Shown here piece by piece: positions 1-7,777 of a stretch of DNA of 18,817 nucleotides. The notes under the pieces are model-generated. The model searched no databases. It worked only from the letters and a program-made list of their open reading frames with translations, and was not told the origin of the DNA. Origin of the DNA: DATCLS01 sp035265325 (lineage in GTDB: Bacteria; Actinomycetota; Acidimicrobiia; Acidimicrobiales; VFJN01); assembly GCA_035265325.1 (NCBI GenBank), contig DATFOS010000047.1, forward strand, positions 1 to 18,817, in the 5' to 3' direction. Position numbers and translations under genes: made by a program. Positions within the stretch are counted from its first letter, which is position 1; every line of letters begins with the position of its first letter.

Positions 1-302
1 AGGACGGCGGCCAGCGGGCGCCCGTCGAGGACCTCCTCGATCGCCGCCGCCAGCTCGTCGACGCCCACGGACAGGTCGAGGACGTGTCCCTCGAAACCCC
101 GCTCGGTCAGCTCGGCCAGTGCCCCCGCCTCGATGTCGGCCCCGACGTAGGTGTTGCCGAGCGCGGTAAACGGCTCGGCGAGCTGGCCGGTGGCACAGCC
201 CAGGTCGAGGACCACCCCGTCGCCAAGCTTCGCCTCGGCCAGCAGCTCGTAGCAGTGGCCGTGCGACCCCTCCTCGAGGAAGTGGTCGGGGTACTCCTTC
301 AT
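1..302 (-). CDS. Class I SAM-dependent methyltransferase, 3' end missing
   Basis: Only the first 100 codons are visible; the gene runs off the left edge of the window. The start is ATG (reverse complement of CAT at 300-302), with an AGGGAG-like sequence about 10 nt upstream. The SAM-binding loop VLDLGCATG lies near residue 35 and is followed by the acidic second-strand motif GADIEAG, the usual Rossmann-fold pattern for class I methyltransferases. The start lies 4 nt after the stop of the glycosyltransferase gene, so the two are almost certainly co-transcribed. The substrate cannot be read from the sequence. Its place at the end of a glycan synthesis/export operon suggests that it methylates a sugar or the end of a glycan chain, which is inference. 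The fold call is firm; the role is not. Confidence 0.85.
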   Translation of the reverse strand, partial: MKEYPDHFLEEGSHGHCYELLAEAKLGDGVVLDLGCATGQLAEPFTALGNTYVGADIEAGALAELTERGFEGHVLDLSVGVDELAAAIEEVLDGRPLAAV

Positions 303-306
303 GCGC

Positions 307-3300
307 CTACGCTCCCTGCCCGGCCGGGTCGCTCAGGTACGCATGGATACCACCGAGCGCCCTGGCCCAGTCGGAGTGGCCGGTGGCGATCGTCGCCAGG
401 GCCTCCTCCCCGAGGTGGGCACGCAGGGCGCCATCGCTGGCGATGCGGGTCACGGCGTCGGCCAGGCCGTCGACCGTGCGGGGGCACCGCAGCGAGTTGC
501 GCTCGTGGTGCAGCACCCAGTTGCCGGCCGGGTTGTCGAAGGCCACCACGGGCACGCCGCACGCCATGAGCTCGAGCGGCAGGTACGAGGGGTGGGCCGA
601 GAGGGTGAGGGCGATACCGGCGTCGCAGCTTCGGTAGAGGGCGCCGGTGTCGCGGTAGTCGAGGAGGCCGAGGTGCTCGATGCCGCGGCCGAGGTCGTCG
701 GGGCGGGCCCACGAGCCGGCGGTGACGATGCGGACCCGGTCCCCCAGCTGCTGCTTGACCTGGTCGAGGGCGAGCGAGGCCAGCTCCCAGCAGTTCCGCC
801 AGTGGCCGGGCCGGGCGTAGAGGAACACCGTGGCCGGCCCGTCGTGGTCGAGGGGGCTGCGCCCGCGGGCGTGGAACACGCTCTGGTCGACTGCCGGCAT
901 GAACGCCATGCCCTGGCCGCCGTAGTCACGCCGGTAGATGTCGAGCAGGCGCTCGGTGTTGCACAGGCCGTAGAGGCCGAAGTTGTAGGTCTCCTCGGCG
1001 AGGGCGTAGTTGGTGCCCGCCGGGTAGAACATCGGCTCGAAGTCCTGGATGAGGTAGAAGCGCCGCGTGGTGTGCGGAAAGTGCGCCACCGAGTACGCCG
1101 TCGGCCACTGCGTGGCGATCGAGGCGTCGGCCGGCGAGATGGCGCCCAGCTGGGCCGGGCTGTTGCCCGTGAAGTACTCGATCTCGCAGTCGGCCAGCCG
1201 GGGGAACGCCGCCGCCAGCGCCGAGCGCAGGAACGGCTCGTTGGCGTTGCCCATCACGACCCAGCGGTTGGCGACACCGTCGGCGGCCAGGTGGTCGGCG
1301 ATGCGGAAGGCGGTGTTGATGCCGCCGTAGAACGGGCTGTCGACCTCGGGCACGAACCAGTTCAGCGTGCGGACGGGGCGGGGGCCGCTGGCGGCCTCGT
1401 GGGCGGCGACGACCCGGCCCTTGAGCGAGGCGTCGGCCCGGAAGCTGGACGCCAGGTAGAGCGCCTCGGCCTCGTCGGCCTGCTGGCGGAACACCCGGAA
1501 GTCGCGCTGGAGCAGCCCGCCCACGGCGACCATCGGGCTGGGCTCGTCCTTCGGCCGCAGGGCCGGGACCGTGTTCTGCAGCGACAGGTTCGGCGAGAAG
1601 TAGGGGTCGCCGCCGCGCAGCCACTTCTGGTAGCGCCAGTAGCTGGTCGGGTAGTCCTCGGGGACGACCGTGGCGCCCCGGGTGGCCGACTCCAGGTGGC
1701 GGACCTTGGCGTACGGCGTGACGACGTTGCGCAGCCCGAGGAAGCGCATGTCGAGGCCCAGCACCACGTCGCTGCCGCACAGCAGGAAGCGCTCGTCGAA
1801 GCCGCCGACCTCGGCGTAGCGCTCCTTGGTGACGGCCACGCAGGCGGCCGTGACCGACAGCGAGTCGCGGTACCAGGCCGTGGAGCCGATCAGCGTGTCG
1901 TCGCCGGGCCGGTTGCCGGCGAAGAGGTGGTCGGCGAAGCCGTTCATGCCGAGGACCACGCCGCCGTGCTGGATCTCGCCGTCGGGACCGGTGAGCTGGA
2001 CGCCGACGAGGCCGATGCCCGGCTGGCGCGTCCACGAGACCAGCTCGCGCAGCCAGCCCGGGTCGAGCAGCTCGGTGTCGTCGTTGAGGAAGACGAGCAC
2101 CTCGCCGCGGGCGCCCGACGCGGCCGCGTTGTTGACGGCCGAGTAGTTGAAGGGCACCTCCCACCACTGGACCTGGAGGTCGAGGCCGGCGCCGGCGCTC
2201 GTGTACCAGTCCTCGTTGTCCCTGCTGCGGCCGCCGTTGTCGACGATGACCACGTCGAAGGACGGGTAGTCGGTCTTGGCCAGGCTCGGCAGGCAGGTGC
2301 TGAGCATGGTGCGGTTGTGCCGCGTCGGGATGATGACCGTGACGTGGGGCGCCTCGGCCAGCTCCCACTCGACCCGCACCCCGGCGCCCGCGGGCGAGGC
2401 CGTGCCGGCCCGGCCCGAACGGTTGAGGTGGGCCTGTACGACGGCGGCGCCCTCGGAGGCGCTCACGTGCGGCCGGCGGACCAGGTGCGAGACGACCTGC
2501 GGGACCCGCCCGACCGTCGTCTGATCGAGGTCGAGGCGGAACAGCAGTTCCCACCAGGTGGCGTCACCGAGCGAGGCGTCGGGCCCGCCGACGGCGGCCA
2601 GGCGGCCGCGGCGCACGGCGAACGAGCGGCCCACGTAGTTGGCGGACAGCAGCGTCTCCGGCGACCACTCGGGCCGGAACCGGGGGTCGGTGAGCTGGCC
2701 GGCGGCGTCGATGACGTCGTCGTCCCAGTGGATGACCTGGAGGAACGGGTTGTCCCACGCCCGGGCGGCCACCCGGAACACGAAATCGGGCTCGAGCCGG
2801 TCGCCCGCCTCGAGGACGGCGACGAGGTCGTGGGCGTCGCCGCCGGTGGCCACGTCGGCCAGCACGTCGGACCAGGCGCGGTCGAGGACGCTGGTGACCT
2901 TGTCGCCGCTCGCGTGGCGGCCCACGACCGTTGCGGACCAGTTCCGCAGGGTCTGGCCGTGGAGGGAGTCGAGCGTGCGGTCGAGCCCGGTGCCGTCGCC
3001 GTCGGCCCGGATCACCACCTCGACCCGCACGCCGATGCGGCGGCTGGCCGACAGCTCGGTCTGGCTGATCAGCGACTCGACCGTCGGCTGTCGCTCGACC
3101 AGCCAGGCGGCGTACTCGGGCTCGGCGCCGGTCAGGCCCCGCGCCACCTTCCACAGCTCGCGCAGGCGGTCGCCGTAGAGGACGCCGTCATGGACCACTT
3201 GGCGCCCCACGCGGAGCACCGCCCGGGCGGTCCCTCCGGGCGGGACCAGCTTCTCGATCGCCCCGCGGGCACGACCGCCCTCGGGGACCACTCCGTCGGG

Positions 3301-3309
3301 CCGTGCCAT
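307..3309 (-). CDS. Multidomain glycosyltransferase (GT2-like, GT2, WsaF/GT4-like), 1000 aa
   Basis: Probably a cytoplasmic enzyme building a surface glycan. Three glycosyltransferase-like modules can be seen. Residues about 95-300 form a GT2-like domain with a WDDD acidic motif (195-198) and the downstream pattern FRPEWSPETLLSANYVG. Residues about 322-545 form a canonical GT2 domain, with VTVIIPTR at 323-330, VVIVDNGG at 353-360 and the DXD-like NDDTE at 409-413. Residues about 645-990 resemble the WsaF-type rhamnosyltransferase family (GT4-like), with RRFYLIQDFEPMFYP near 749-763 and the nucleotide-sugar motif PLELMACGVPVV at 911-922. The ATG start is 3 nt after the ATPase stop. The first domain is more divergent than the second, so it may be weakly active or inactive. 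Rhamnose or a similar deoxysugar is a plausible donor sugar, by family only. Confidence 0.92.
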   Translation of the reverse strand: MARPDGVVPEGGRARGAIEKLVPPGGTARAVLRVGRQVVHDGVLYGDRLRELWKVARGLTGAEPEYAAWLVERQPTVESLISQTELSASRRIGVRVEVVIRADGDGTGLDRTLDSLHGQTLRNWSATVVGRHASGDKVTSVLDRAWSDVLADVATGGDAHDLVAVLEAGDRLEPDFVFRVAARAWDNPFLQVIHWDDDVIDAAGQLTDPRFRPEWSPETLLSANYVGRSFAVRRGRLAAVGGPDASLGDATWWELLFRLDLDQTTVGRVPQVVSHLVRRPHVSASEGAAVVQAHLNRSGRAGTASPAGAGVRVEWELAEAPHVTVIIPTRHNRTMLSTCLPSLAKTDYPSFDVVIVDNGGRSRDNEDWYTSAGAGLDLQVQWWEVPFNYSAVNNAAASGARGEVLVFLNDDTELLDPGWLRELVSWTRQPGIGLVGVQLTGPDGEIQHGGVVLGMNGFADHLFAGNRPGDDTLIGSTAWYRDSLSVTAACVAVTKERYAEVGGFDERFLLCGSDVVLGLDMRFLGLRNVVTPYAKVRHLESATRGATVVPEDYPTSYWRYQKWLRGGDPYFSPNLSLQNTVPALRPKDEPSPMVAVGGLLQRDFRVFRQQADEAEALYLASSFRADASLKGRVVAAHEAASGPRPVRTLNWFVPEVDSPFYGGINTAFRIADHLAADGVANRWVVMGNANEPFLRSALAAAFPRLADCEIEYFTGNSPAQLGAISPADASIATQWPTAYSVAHFPHTTRRFYLIQDFEPMFYPAGTNYALAEETYNFGLYGLCNTERLLDIYRRDYGGQGMAFMPAVDQSVFHARGRSPLDHDGPATVFLYARPGHWRNCWELASLALDQVKQQLGDRVRIVTAGSWARPDDLGRGIEHLGLLDYRDTGALYRSCDAGIALTLSAHPSYLPLELMACGVPVVAFDNPAGNWVLHHERNSLRCPRTVDGLADAVTRIASDGALRAHLGEEALATIATGHSDWARALGGIHAYLSDPAGQGA

Positions 3310-3312
3310 GCG

Positions 3313-4662
3313 TTACTGCTCCTGGGCCATGTCGAAGGGCCCGGGGGCCACCTCGAACTGGTCGTCGTCCTTCGCCATGCTGACCGGCGGCACCCAGGTC
3401 CCCATCATGTCGATGAGCCCGAGGACCAAGGTGTTGCCGGGCTGCACCCGCAGTGTGATGAAGCGCTCGCGCTTGTGCAGGATCGTCGTGCCGGCGTGGT
3501 CGTGGGCCGCCACCGTGAACGTGTACTGCCCCGGGCCGAGCACCAACTCGTCCATCCGGTAGTCGACGTAGCCGGGGCCGGCCGGGATGTCGCGCCAGGT
3601 CGGCTTGGGCTGCATGCCCGGGTTCGCCACGTAGACGCCGGCCTCGTTCTCGACCGCGAACGAGAACAGCGGTTCGGGCTGGGCCACCTTGGCCCGCCAG
3701 TGCACGCGCATCGTCAGCTTCTCGAGCGGCGTGATCGTGAGCGTGGGCCGGCCCTCGGCGTCGAGGAACTCGACGTCCTCGATCTCGACGAGGTCGTGCG
3801 ACGAGCGGACGTCGGCGATGTCCTCGGCCTCGACGGTCTCCGCGTCGGTGACCTCGATCGGCTTGGACTTCTCCTCGATGCGCTTGGTCTCGACCTCGTT
3901 GACCTGGTCCAGGTAGGCGTGCACCACGTCTGGCGCCCGGCCCACCTTCTTGAGGACGCCCTTGTCGAGCCAGGCGGCGTTGTCGCACATGCCCTGCACG
4001 AGGCCGAGGTCGTGGGTGACTAGCACGATCGTCGAGCCGCTGTTGCGCAGCTTGTAGAGGTGGTCGAAGCAGCGCCGCTGGAAGTCCTCGTCGCCGACGG
4101 CGATGACCTCGTCGACGAGCAGCACCTCGGGCTCGACGTGCACCGCCACCGAGAAGCCCAGGCGGACGAACATGCCGCTCGAATAGACCTTCACCGGCGA
4201 GTCGACGAACGCCCCCAGGCCGGCGAACTCGATGATGTCGTCCATCTTGGCGGCGATCGTCTTGCGGGTCAGCCCGAGGATGGCGGCGTTGAGGTAGATG
4301 TTCTCGCGGCCGGTCAGCTCGGGGTGGAAACCGGCGCCCAGCTCGAGCAGGGCGGACACGCGGCCGTCGACGTTGACGCTGCCGGACGTGGGCCGGTGGA
4401 TGCCGGCCATCACCCGCAGCATCGTCGACTTGCCCGAGCCGTTGGACCCGACGAGCCCGTACGTGGTGCCGCGTGGCACCTCGATCGACACGTCCTTGAG
4501 GGCCCAGTACTCCTCGTAGACGGCGCCGCGCAGCTTGGTGAAGCGCTCCTTCACGCTGGAGGGCTTCTCGCGGTAGAGGCGGAAGCGCTTCGAGACGTTG
4601 TCGACGACGATCGCCGGCCGGCCGTCGGAGCTCGGGCGGCGGTTCGAGACGGTGAGGCTCAC
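3313..4662 (-). CDS. wzt: Polysaccharide ABC exporter ATPase with C-terminal glycan-binding domain (Wzt type)
   Basis: ATP-binding subunit of an ABC transporter for a lipid-linked surface polysaccharide. The start chosen is GTG at 4662, whose GTGA overlaps the TGA stop of the permease gene, a typical translational-coupling arrangement. An in-frame open frame continues further upstream, but it lies inside the permease gene. The protein has 449 aa. Walker A is GSNGSGKST (72-80), the signature is the shortened YSSGM (160-164) seen in this family, Walker B is VLLVDE (180-185), and the switch histidine is H217. Residues 1-250 are the ATPase. An acidic linker (about 255-290) leads to a beta-rich C-terminal domain (about 290-445) of the Wzt type, which in known systems binds the finished, often capped, chain end. 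The fused domain therefore suggests a length-controlled, terminally modified polymer, though that is inference. Confidence 0.93.
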   Translation of the reverse strand: MSLTVSNRRPSSDGRPAIVVDNVSKRFRLYREKPSSVKERFTKLRGAVYEEYWALKDVSIEVPRGTTYGLVGSNGSGKSTMLRVMAGIHRPTSGSVNVDGRVSALLELGAGFHPELTGRENIYLNAAILGLTRKTIAAKMDDIIEFAGLGAFVDSPVKVYSSGMFVRLGFSVAVHVEPEVLLVDEVIAVGDEDFQRRCFDHLYKLRNSGSTIVLVTHDLGLVQGMCDNAAWLDKGVLKKVGRAPDVVHAYLDQVNEVETKRIEEKSKPIEVTDAETVEAEDIADVRSSHDLVEIEDVEFLDAEGRPTLTITPLEKLTMRVHWRAKVAQPEPLFSFAVENEAGVYVANPGMQPKPTWRDIPAGPGYVDYRMDELVLGPGQYTFTVAAHDHAGTTILHKRERFITLRVQPGNTLVLGLIDMMGTWVPPVSMAKDDDQFEVAPGPFDMAQEQ

Positions 4663-5465
4663 AGCTCCTCGCTGACGTCGACCGACTTGGCGACGAAGAT
4701 GGCCCAGCCCCCGAGGAACGTGGCGACCGAGATGGCGGTGAGGCCCAGCAGGCGCGCAGGGCTCGGGGCCTCGAGCAGGTAGAAGATCTGCTGCGACGCG
4801 CCCACGAACTGCGTGAGCGGGTTGAAGCGGACCAGCGTGGCGATGAGTTCCGGTGCGTTGGCCTCGACCAGCGAGTACGGGTAGACGATCGGCGTGCCGT
4901 AGAAGAGCAGGCTCATGCCGATCGTGACCAGGTAGTTCACGTCGCGCAGGTAGATGTTGTAGATGCTGAGCACCAGGCCGATGCCCAGCGTGAACAGCGT
5001 CAGCAACAGCAACAGGTAGGGGAAGATCAGGAACGTCCAGCTGACGTTGCCGAACGCGATCATCACGGCCACGAGGATGAGGCACTCGATGCCCGACTGG
5101 ATGACCACCGTCAGGGCGTTGGCGATGGCCGGGCACTCGGGCGGGAAGTACACCTTCTTCAGCAGCGCCCCGACGCCCATGAGGGCGCCCATCGAGCCGA
5201 TGATCACCGCGTTGAAGAAGTTCCACACGATGAGCGCGCTGAACAGGTACAGGGCGAAGGAGTGAAGCTCGCCGTTGCCGGCCAGGGGCGGCTCGATGCG
5301 CATCACCGTGCCGAAGACGACGGTGTAGATCAGCAGGGTCGCCGCCGGGTTCAGCAGCGACCACAACCAGCCCAGGACGCTGCGCTTGTACTTGCTCTTG
5401 AGCTCTCGTTGGGCCAGGTGACCGATGAGGCCCCTATAGCTGACCACCTGGGTCACGAACGCCAT
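4659..5465 (-). CDS. wzm: Polysaccharide ABC exporter permease (ABC-2 type, Wzm/TagG-like)
   Basis: Integral membrane subunit partnering the adjacent ATPase; 268 aa. It begins with a short cytoplasmic amphipathic segment (LIGHLAQRELKSKYKRSVLGWLWSL) characteristic of polysaccharide and teichoic-acid ABC-2 permeases. About six hydrophobic segments follow, at roughly residues 33-53, 70-90, 105-140, 142-170, 176-195 and 235-258. The motif KKVYFPPECPAIANAL around 103-118 and the late IYLRDVNYLV are also typical. It is the first gene of the operon. No Shine-Dalgarno sequence precedes the ATG. Instead a TAGGCT -10 box ends 6 nt upstream, so the transcript is probably leaderless. The gene overlaps the ATPase start by 4 nt. 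Confidence 0.92.
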   Translation of the reverse strand: MAFVTQVVSYRGLIGHLAQRELKSKYKRSVLGWLWSLLNPAATLLIYTVVFGTVMRIEPPLAGNGELHSFALYLFSALIVWNFFNAVIIGSMGALMGVGALLKKVYFPPECPAIANALTVVIQSGIECLILVAVMIAFGNVSWTFLIFPYLLLLLTLFTLGIGLVLSIYNIYLRDVNYLVTIGMSLLFYGTPIVYPYSLVEANAPELIATLVRFNPLTQFVGASQQIFYLLEAPSPARLLGLTAISVATFLGGWAIFVAKSVDVSEEL

Positions 5466-5477
5466 TGGGCGAGCCTA
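5466..5477 (-). promoter_or_regulatory. -10 box placing wzm transcription start at its ATG (leaderless)
   Basis: On the minus strand TAGGCT (5477 to 5472) fits the actinobacterial -10 pattern TANNNT. It is followed by 6 nt (CGCCCA) and then the wzm ATG. That spacing would put the first transcribed base on the start codon. No ribosome-binding sequence is present. No convincing -35 hexamer is visible. Confidence 0.5.
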
Positions 5478-5483
5478 CAGCGG

Positions 5484-5502
5484 GCCGTCCGTCACGGACG
5501 GC
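5484..5502. promoter_or_regulatory. Inverted repeat in the divergent promoter region (operator candidate)
   Basis: CCGTCCG TCA CGGACGG at 5485-5501 is a perfect 7-bp inverted repeat, extended by one more G-C pair at 5484/5502. It lies just upstream of the wzm -10 box, where a bound regulator would meet RNA polymerase. The 9-mer TCCGTCACG within it (5488-5496) recurs at 5551-5559, 63 bp away. Nothing identifies the binding protein, and a role as an RNA hairpin cannot be excluded. Confidence 0.35.
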
Positions 5503-5586
5503 GCCGAAACCCTCACTTTGCGGGAGCAGCGGCGGTCGACCGGAACGACTTCCGTCACGAATCTGCGCGAAAACCGTAACTAATCG

Positions 5587-5616
5587 TGGACCTCCGGCGA
5601 TACGGCTGCTTAGTAT
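5587..5616 (+). promoter_or_regulatory. Candidate promoter for the DUF1800/DUF1501 genes
   Basis: TGGACC (5587-5592) matches the -35 consensus at four of six positions. It is separated by 18 nt from TAGTAT (5611-5616), a good -10 box. Transcription would begin near 5623 and give a leader of about 90 nt. That leader contains a small hairpin, GTGGGC/GCCCAC (5652-5657 with 5665-5670), and ends in the ribosome-binding sequence GGGGGA (5703-5708) before the ATG at 5715. Found by eye only. Confidence 0.4.
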
Positions 5617-5714
5617 CCCGACCCGGACGGGATTGCAGTACCGATCGGGTTGTGGGCACTGGGCGCCCACGCCGGGGCCCGGTCGGCGGCCGAGGTTTCC
5701 TTGGGGGATCCTGC

Positions 5715-7769
5715 ATGCCCGACAGCTCTCTCGACGACCGTCGCCATCGTGGCAGCCCGTTGCCCCTGCACGACCAACCGGCGGCCCCGTGGCCGCCACC
5801 GTCGTCGCCCCCGCTGGGGACGCCGCCGGTCTCCCCGCCCAACGGCACGCCGCTCGGCGTCCCGTTCGGGGAGACCGGCGGCACGGTCATGACGGCGGCC
5901 CGGGCGCGCCGCACGGGGGCGGTCACCGGCGTGCTGGAGGTCGACCCGCTCGACGGCATCGACGGGCCGGAGCGCGTCGACGATCGCGGTGGCCCCGCCG
6001 GCGGCGGCGACGGCGAGCCGGATGGGCCGTGGCGCCGGCTCGGCCTCACCACCCGGCTCCGCCGCCGGGCCGTCCTTGCCGGCGTCGCCGCCACCGGGCT
6101 GCTGGCCGCGGGCTGGAAGGTGCTCCAGGGCGACAGCAGCTCGCTGACCGTCCCTGCTGCGCCGCCCAAGCGCGACTCGTTGTTGAGTGCGGCCGAGGCC
6201 GGCGCGTTCGACGACCGCGACCAGTCGCTGGCCCGGTCGCTGGGCACACCGGCCCCGGCGACGACCGAGCTGCCGCCCGCGGCCCCGGCCCCGACCCTGC
6301 TCTTCCCCACCCCCAGCGAGGCGGCGGCCGCCACCACGGTGACGGTGCCGACGATCCTGGCCACCGACGACCCCGTGCTCCACCTCCTCCGCCGCACGAC
6401 GATGGGCATCACGCCGGCGCTCGTCGACGAGGTGCGCGAGAAGGGCATCGACCTGTGGCTCGCCGAGCAGCTGAACCCGGGTCGGGGTGACGGCGAGGGC
6501 GACGCGGCCTGGGGCATGTTCTCGCGGGCCAGCATGACGCCCGCCCAGGTCCACGGCAGCCAGGAGCGCTTCACCTGGGACACGATGTTCGAGGTCGGAC
6601 AGGCGACCCTCGCCCGCATGATCTGGTCCACGCACCAGCTCAAGGAGGTGATGGCCGACTTCTGGGCCAACCACTTCAACGTGGCCACCCCCGGCGAGGG
6701 CGGGTGGGACACCGCGCCCGGCTGGCACCGCGACGTCATCCGCCAGCACGCCCTGGGGTCCTTCACCGACATGCTGCTGGCCGTCGGCCGGCACCCGGCG
6801 ATGCTGCGGTTCCTCACCAACGACGACAACCGCGGCGAGTCGGTCAACGAGAACTTCGGGCGCGAGCTGCTCGAGCTGCACACGGTCGGCGTGGCCTCCG
6901 GGTACACGGAGGACGACGTCCGCAACAGCGCCTACATCCTCACGGGCCGCACGGTGTGGGGTGAGAACGAGGAAGGGCCCGAGGGCGAGTTCCGCTACAA
7001 CCCCGAGATCCACTGGACCGGGGCCGTCACGGTGCTCGGCTTCACCCACCCCAACGACTCCGCCGAGGGAGGCCTCGACGTCGGCGACACCTACCTCCGC
7101 CACCTGGCCACGCACCCGTCGACGGCGCAGACCATCGCCCGCAAGCTGGCGGTGCGGATGGTGTCCGACGACCCGCCCCCGGCGCTGGTCGAGCGACTGG
7201 CGCAGGCGTTCGCCGACGCCGACACGGCGATCGTGCCGATGCTCGACGTCCTCTTCCGCTCGGCGGAGTTCTGGGCCTCGGTGGGCCAGAAAACCCGCCG
7301 CCCGCTGGAGAACCTGGTGGCGAGCGCGCGAGTCGTCGACGTCCGCCCCGGCGGCGACACGGTCGGCTTCGTCGAGGACATGTACTGGCGCACGGGCAAC
7401 ATGGGTCACCGGCCCCTCGCCTGGCCGGCGCCGAACGGCTACCCGGACGTGCACCCCGCCTGGCGGTCCGCCAACGGCCTGCTCATCGCCTGGAACACCC
7501 ACCGCGGGCTGGTCCAGGGCTGGCACGACGGGGCGTCGTACACCGAGGCCGACCAGCTCGTGCCCGGGCCGTTCGCCACGGTCGGCGAGTACGTCGACGC
7601 CGCCTGCCGGCGCTTCTGCTTCCAGACGTTCCGGCCCGAGCACCGCGACGCGCTGATCACCTTCTTCGAGACCGGCGCCGACACCCCGATCTCCGAGGTC
7701 GACCTGTCCGACATGGCCGGCCACTTCCTGCCCCTCGTCCTCGACTCGCCCTACTTCGCGCTCCGGTGA
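5715..7769 (+). CDS. DUF1800 family exported/membrane-anchored protein
   Basis: Protein of a widespread family without an established biochemical function, usually encoded beside a DUF1501 partner, as here. The ATG at 5715 was chosen because GGGGGA lies 6-7 nt upstream; an in-frame GTG at 5586 has no such site and precedes the likely promoter. The protein has 684 aa. Residues 1-110 are rich in Pro, Gly and Ala and probably disordered. RRRAVLAGVAATGLLAAG (116-133) looks like a Tat-type signal or signal anchor (R117, R118 then AVL). The DUF1800 domain spans about 219-684. Its hallmarks are LLRRTTMG (224-231), FWANHFNV (316-323), NFGRELLELHTVG (380-392) and WPAPNGYP (570-577). The stop overlaps or nearly abuts the next gene, so the pair is one operon. 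The odd points are the long extension before the export signal and the strong coding-region hairpin. Confidence 0.9.
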   Translation: MPDSSLDDRRHRGSPLPLHDQPAAPWPPPSSPPLGTPPVSPPNGTPLGVPFGETGGTVMTAARARRTGAVTGVLEVDPLDGIDGPERVDDRGGPAGGGDGEPDGPWRRLGLTTRLRRRAVLAGVAATGLLAAGWKVLQGDSSSLTVPAAPPKRDSLLSAAEAGAFDDRDQSLARSLGTPAPATTELPPAAPAPTLLFPTPSEAAAATTVTVPTILATDDPVLHLLRRTTMGITPALVDEVREKGIDLWLAEQLNPGRGDGEGDAAWGMFSRASMTPAQVHGSQERFTWDTMFEVGQATLARMIWSTHQLKEVMADFWANHFNVATPGEGGWDTAPGWHRDVIRQHALGSFTDMLLAVGRHPAMLRFLTNDDNRGESVNENFGRELLELHTVGVASGYTEDDVRNSAYILTGRTVWGENEEGPEGEFRYNPEIHWTGAVTVLGFTHPNDSAEGGLDVGDTYLRHLATHPSTAQTIARKLAVRMVSDDPPPALVERLAQAFADADTAIVPMLDVLFRSAEFWASVGQKTRRPLENLVASARVVDVRPGGDTVGFVEDMYWRTGNMGHRPLAWPAPNGYPDVHPAWRSANGLLIAWNTHRGLVQGWHDGASYTEADQLVPGPFATVGEYVDAACRRFCFQTFRPEHRDALITFFETGADTPISEVDLSDMAGHFLPLVLDSPYFALR
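5822..5882. repeat. Long inverted repeat (hairpin) inside the DUF1800 coding region
   Basis: GCCGCCGGTCTCCCCG (5822-5837) is exactly complementary to 5867-5882. The intervening bases continue the stem: AACGG (5841-5845) pairs with CCGTT (5862-5866) and ACGCC (5847-5851) with GGCGT (5856-5860), closing on a GCTC tetraloop. That makes 26 base pairs with one 3-nt bulge and one mismatch. The segment encodes residues about 36-56 of the proline/glycine-rich N-terminal tail. Confidence 0.85.
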
Positions 7770-7777
7770 GGAACAAC

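Noticed and set aside
301..4023. A 1240-codon open frame on the plus strand opposite the glycosyltransferase and wzt genes
   Set aside because: Its translation is a low-complexity Val/Asp/Gly/Ala/Arg-rich product with no domains. It mirrors the codon bias of the real genes on the other strand, a common artefact in high-GC DNA.
4663..5364. N-terminal extension of the wzt frame into the permease gene
   Set aside because: The extension reads as low-complexity arginine/histidine/proline sequence and covers the whole permease gene; GTG 4662 overlaps the permease stop as expected for coupling.
5586..5714. Earlier GTG start for the DUF1800 protein (43 more residues)
   Set aside because: It lies upstream of the likely -10 box, has no ribosome-binding site and encodes unremarkable sequence; ATG 5715 has GGGGGA at the right distance.
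5658..5714. Riboswitch in the DUF1800 leader
   Set aside because: The leader has a short hairpin and several GC-rich partial palindromes, but nothing beyond what this base composition gives by chance.
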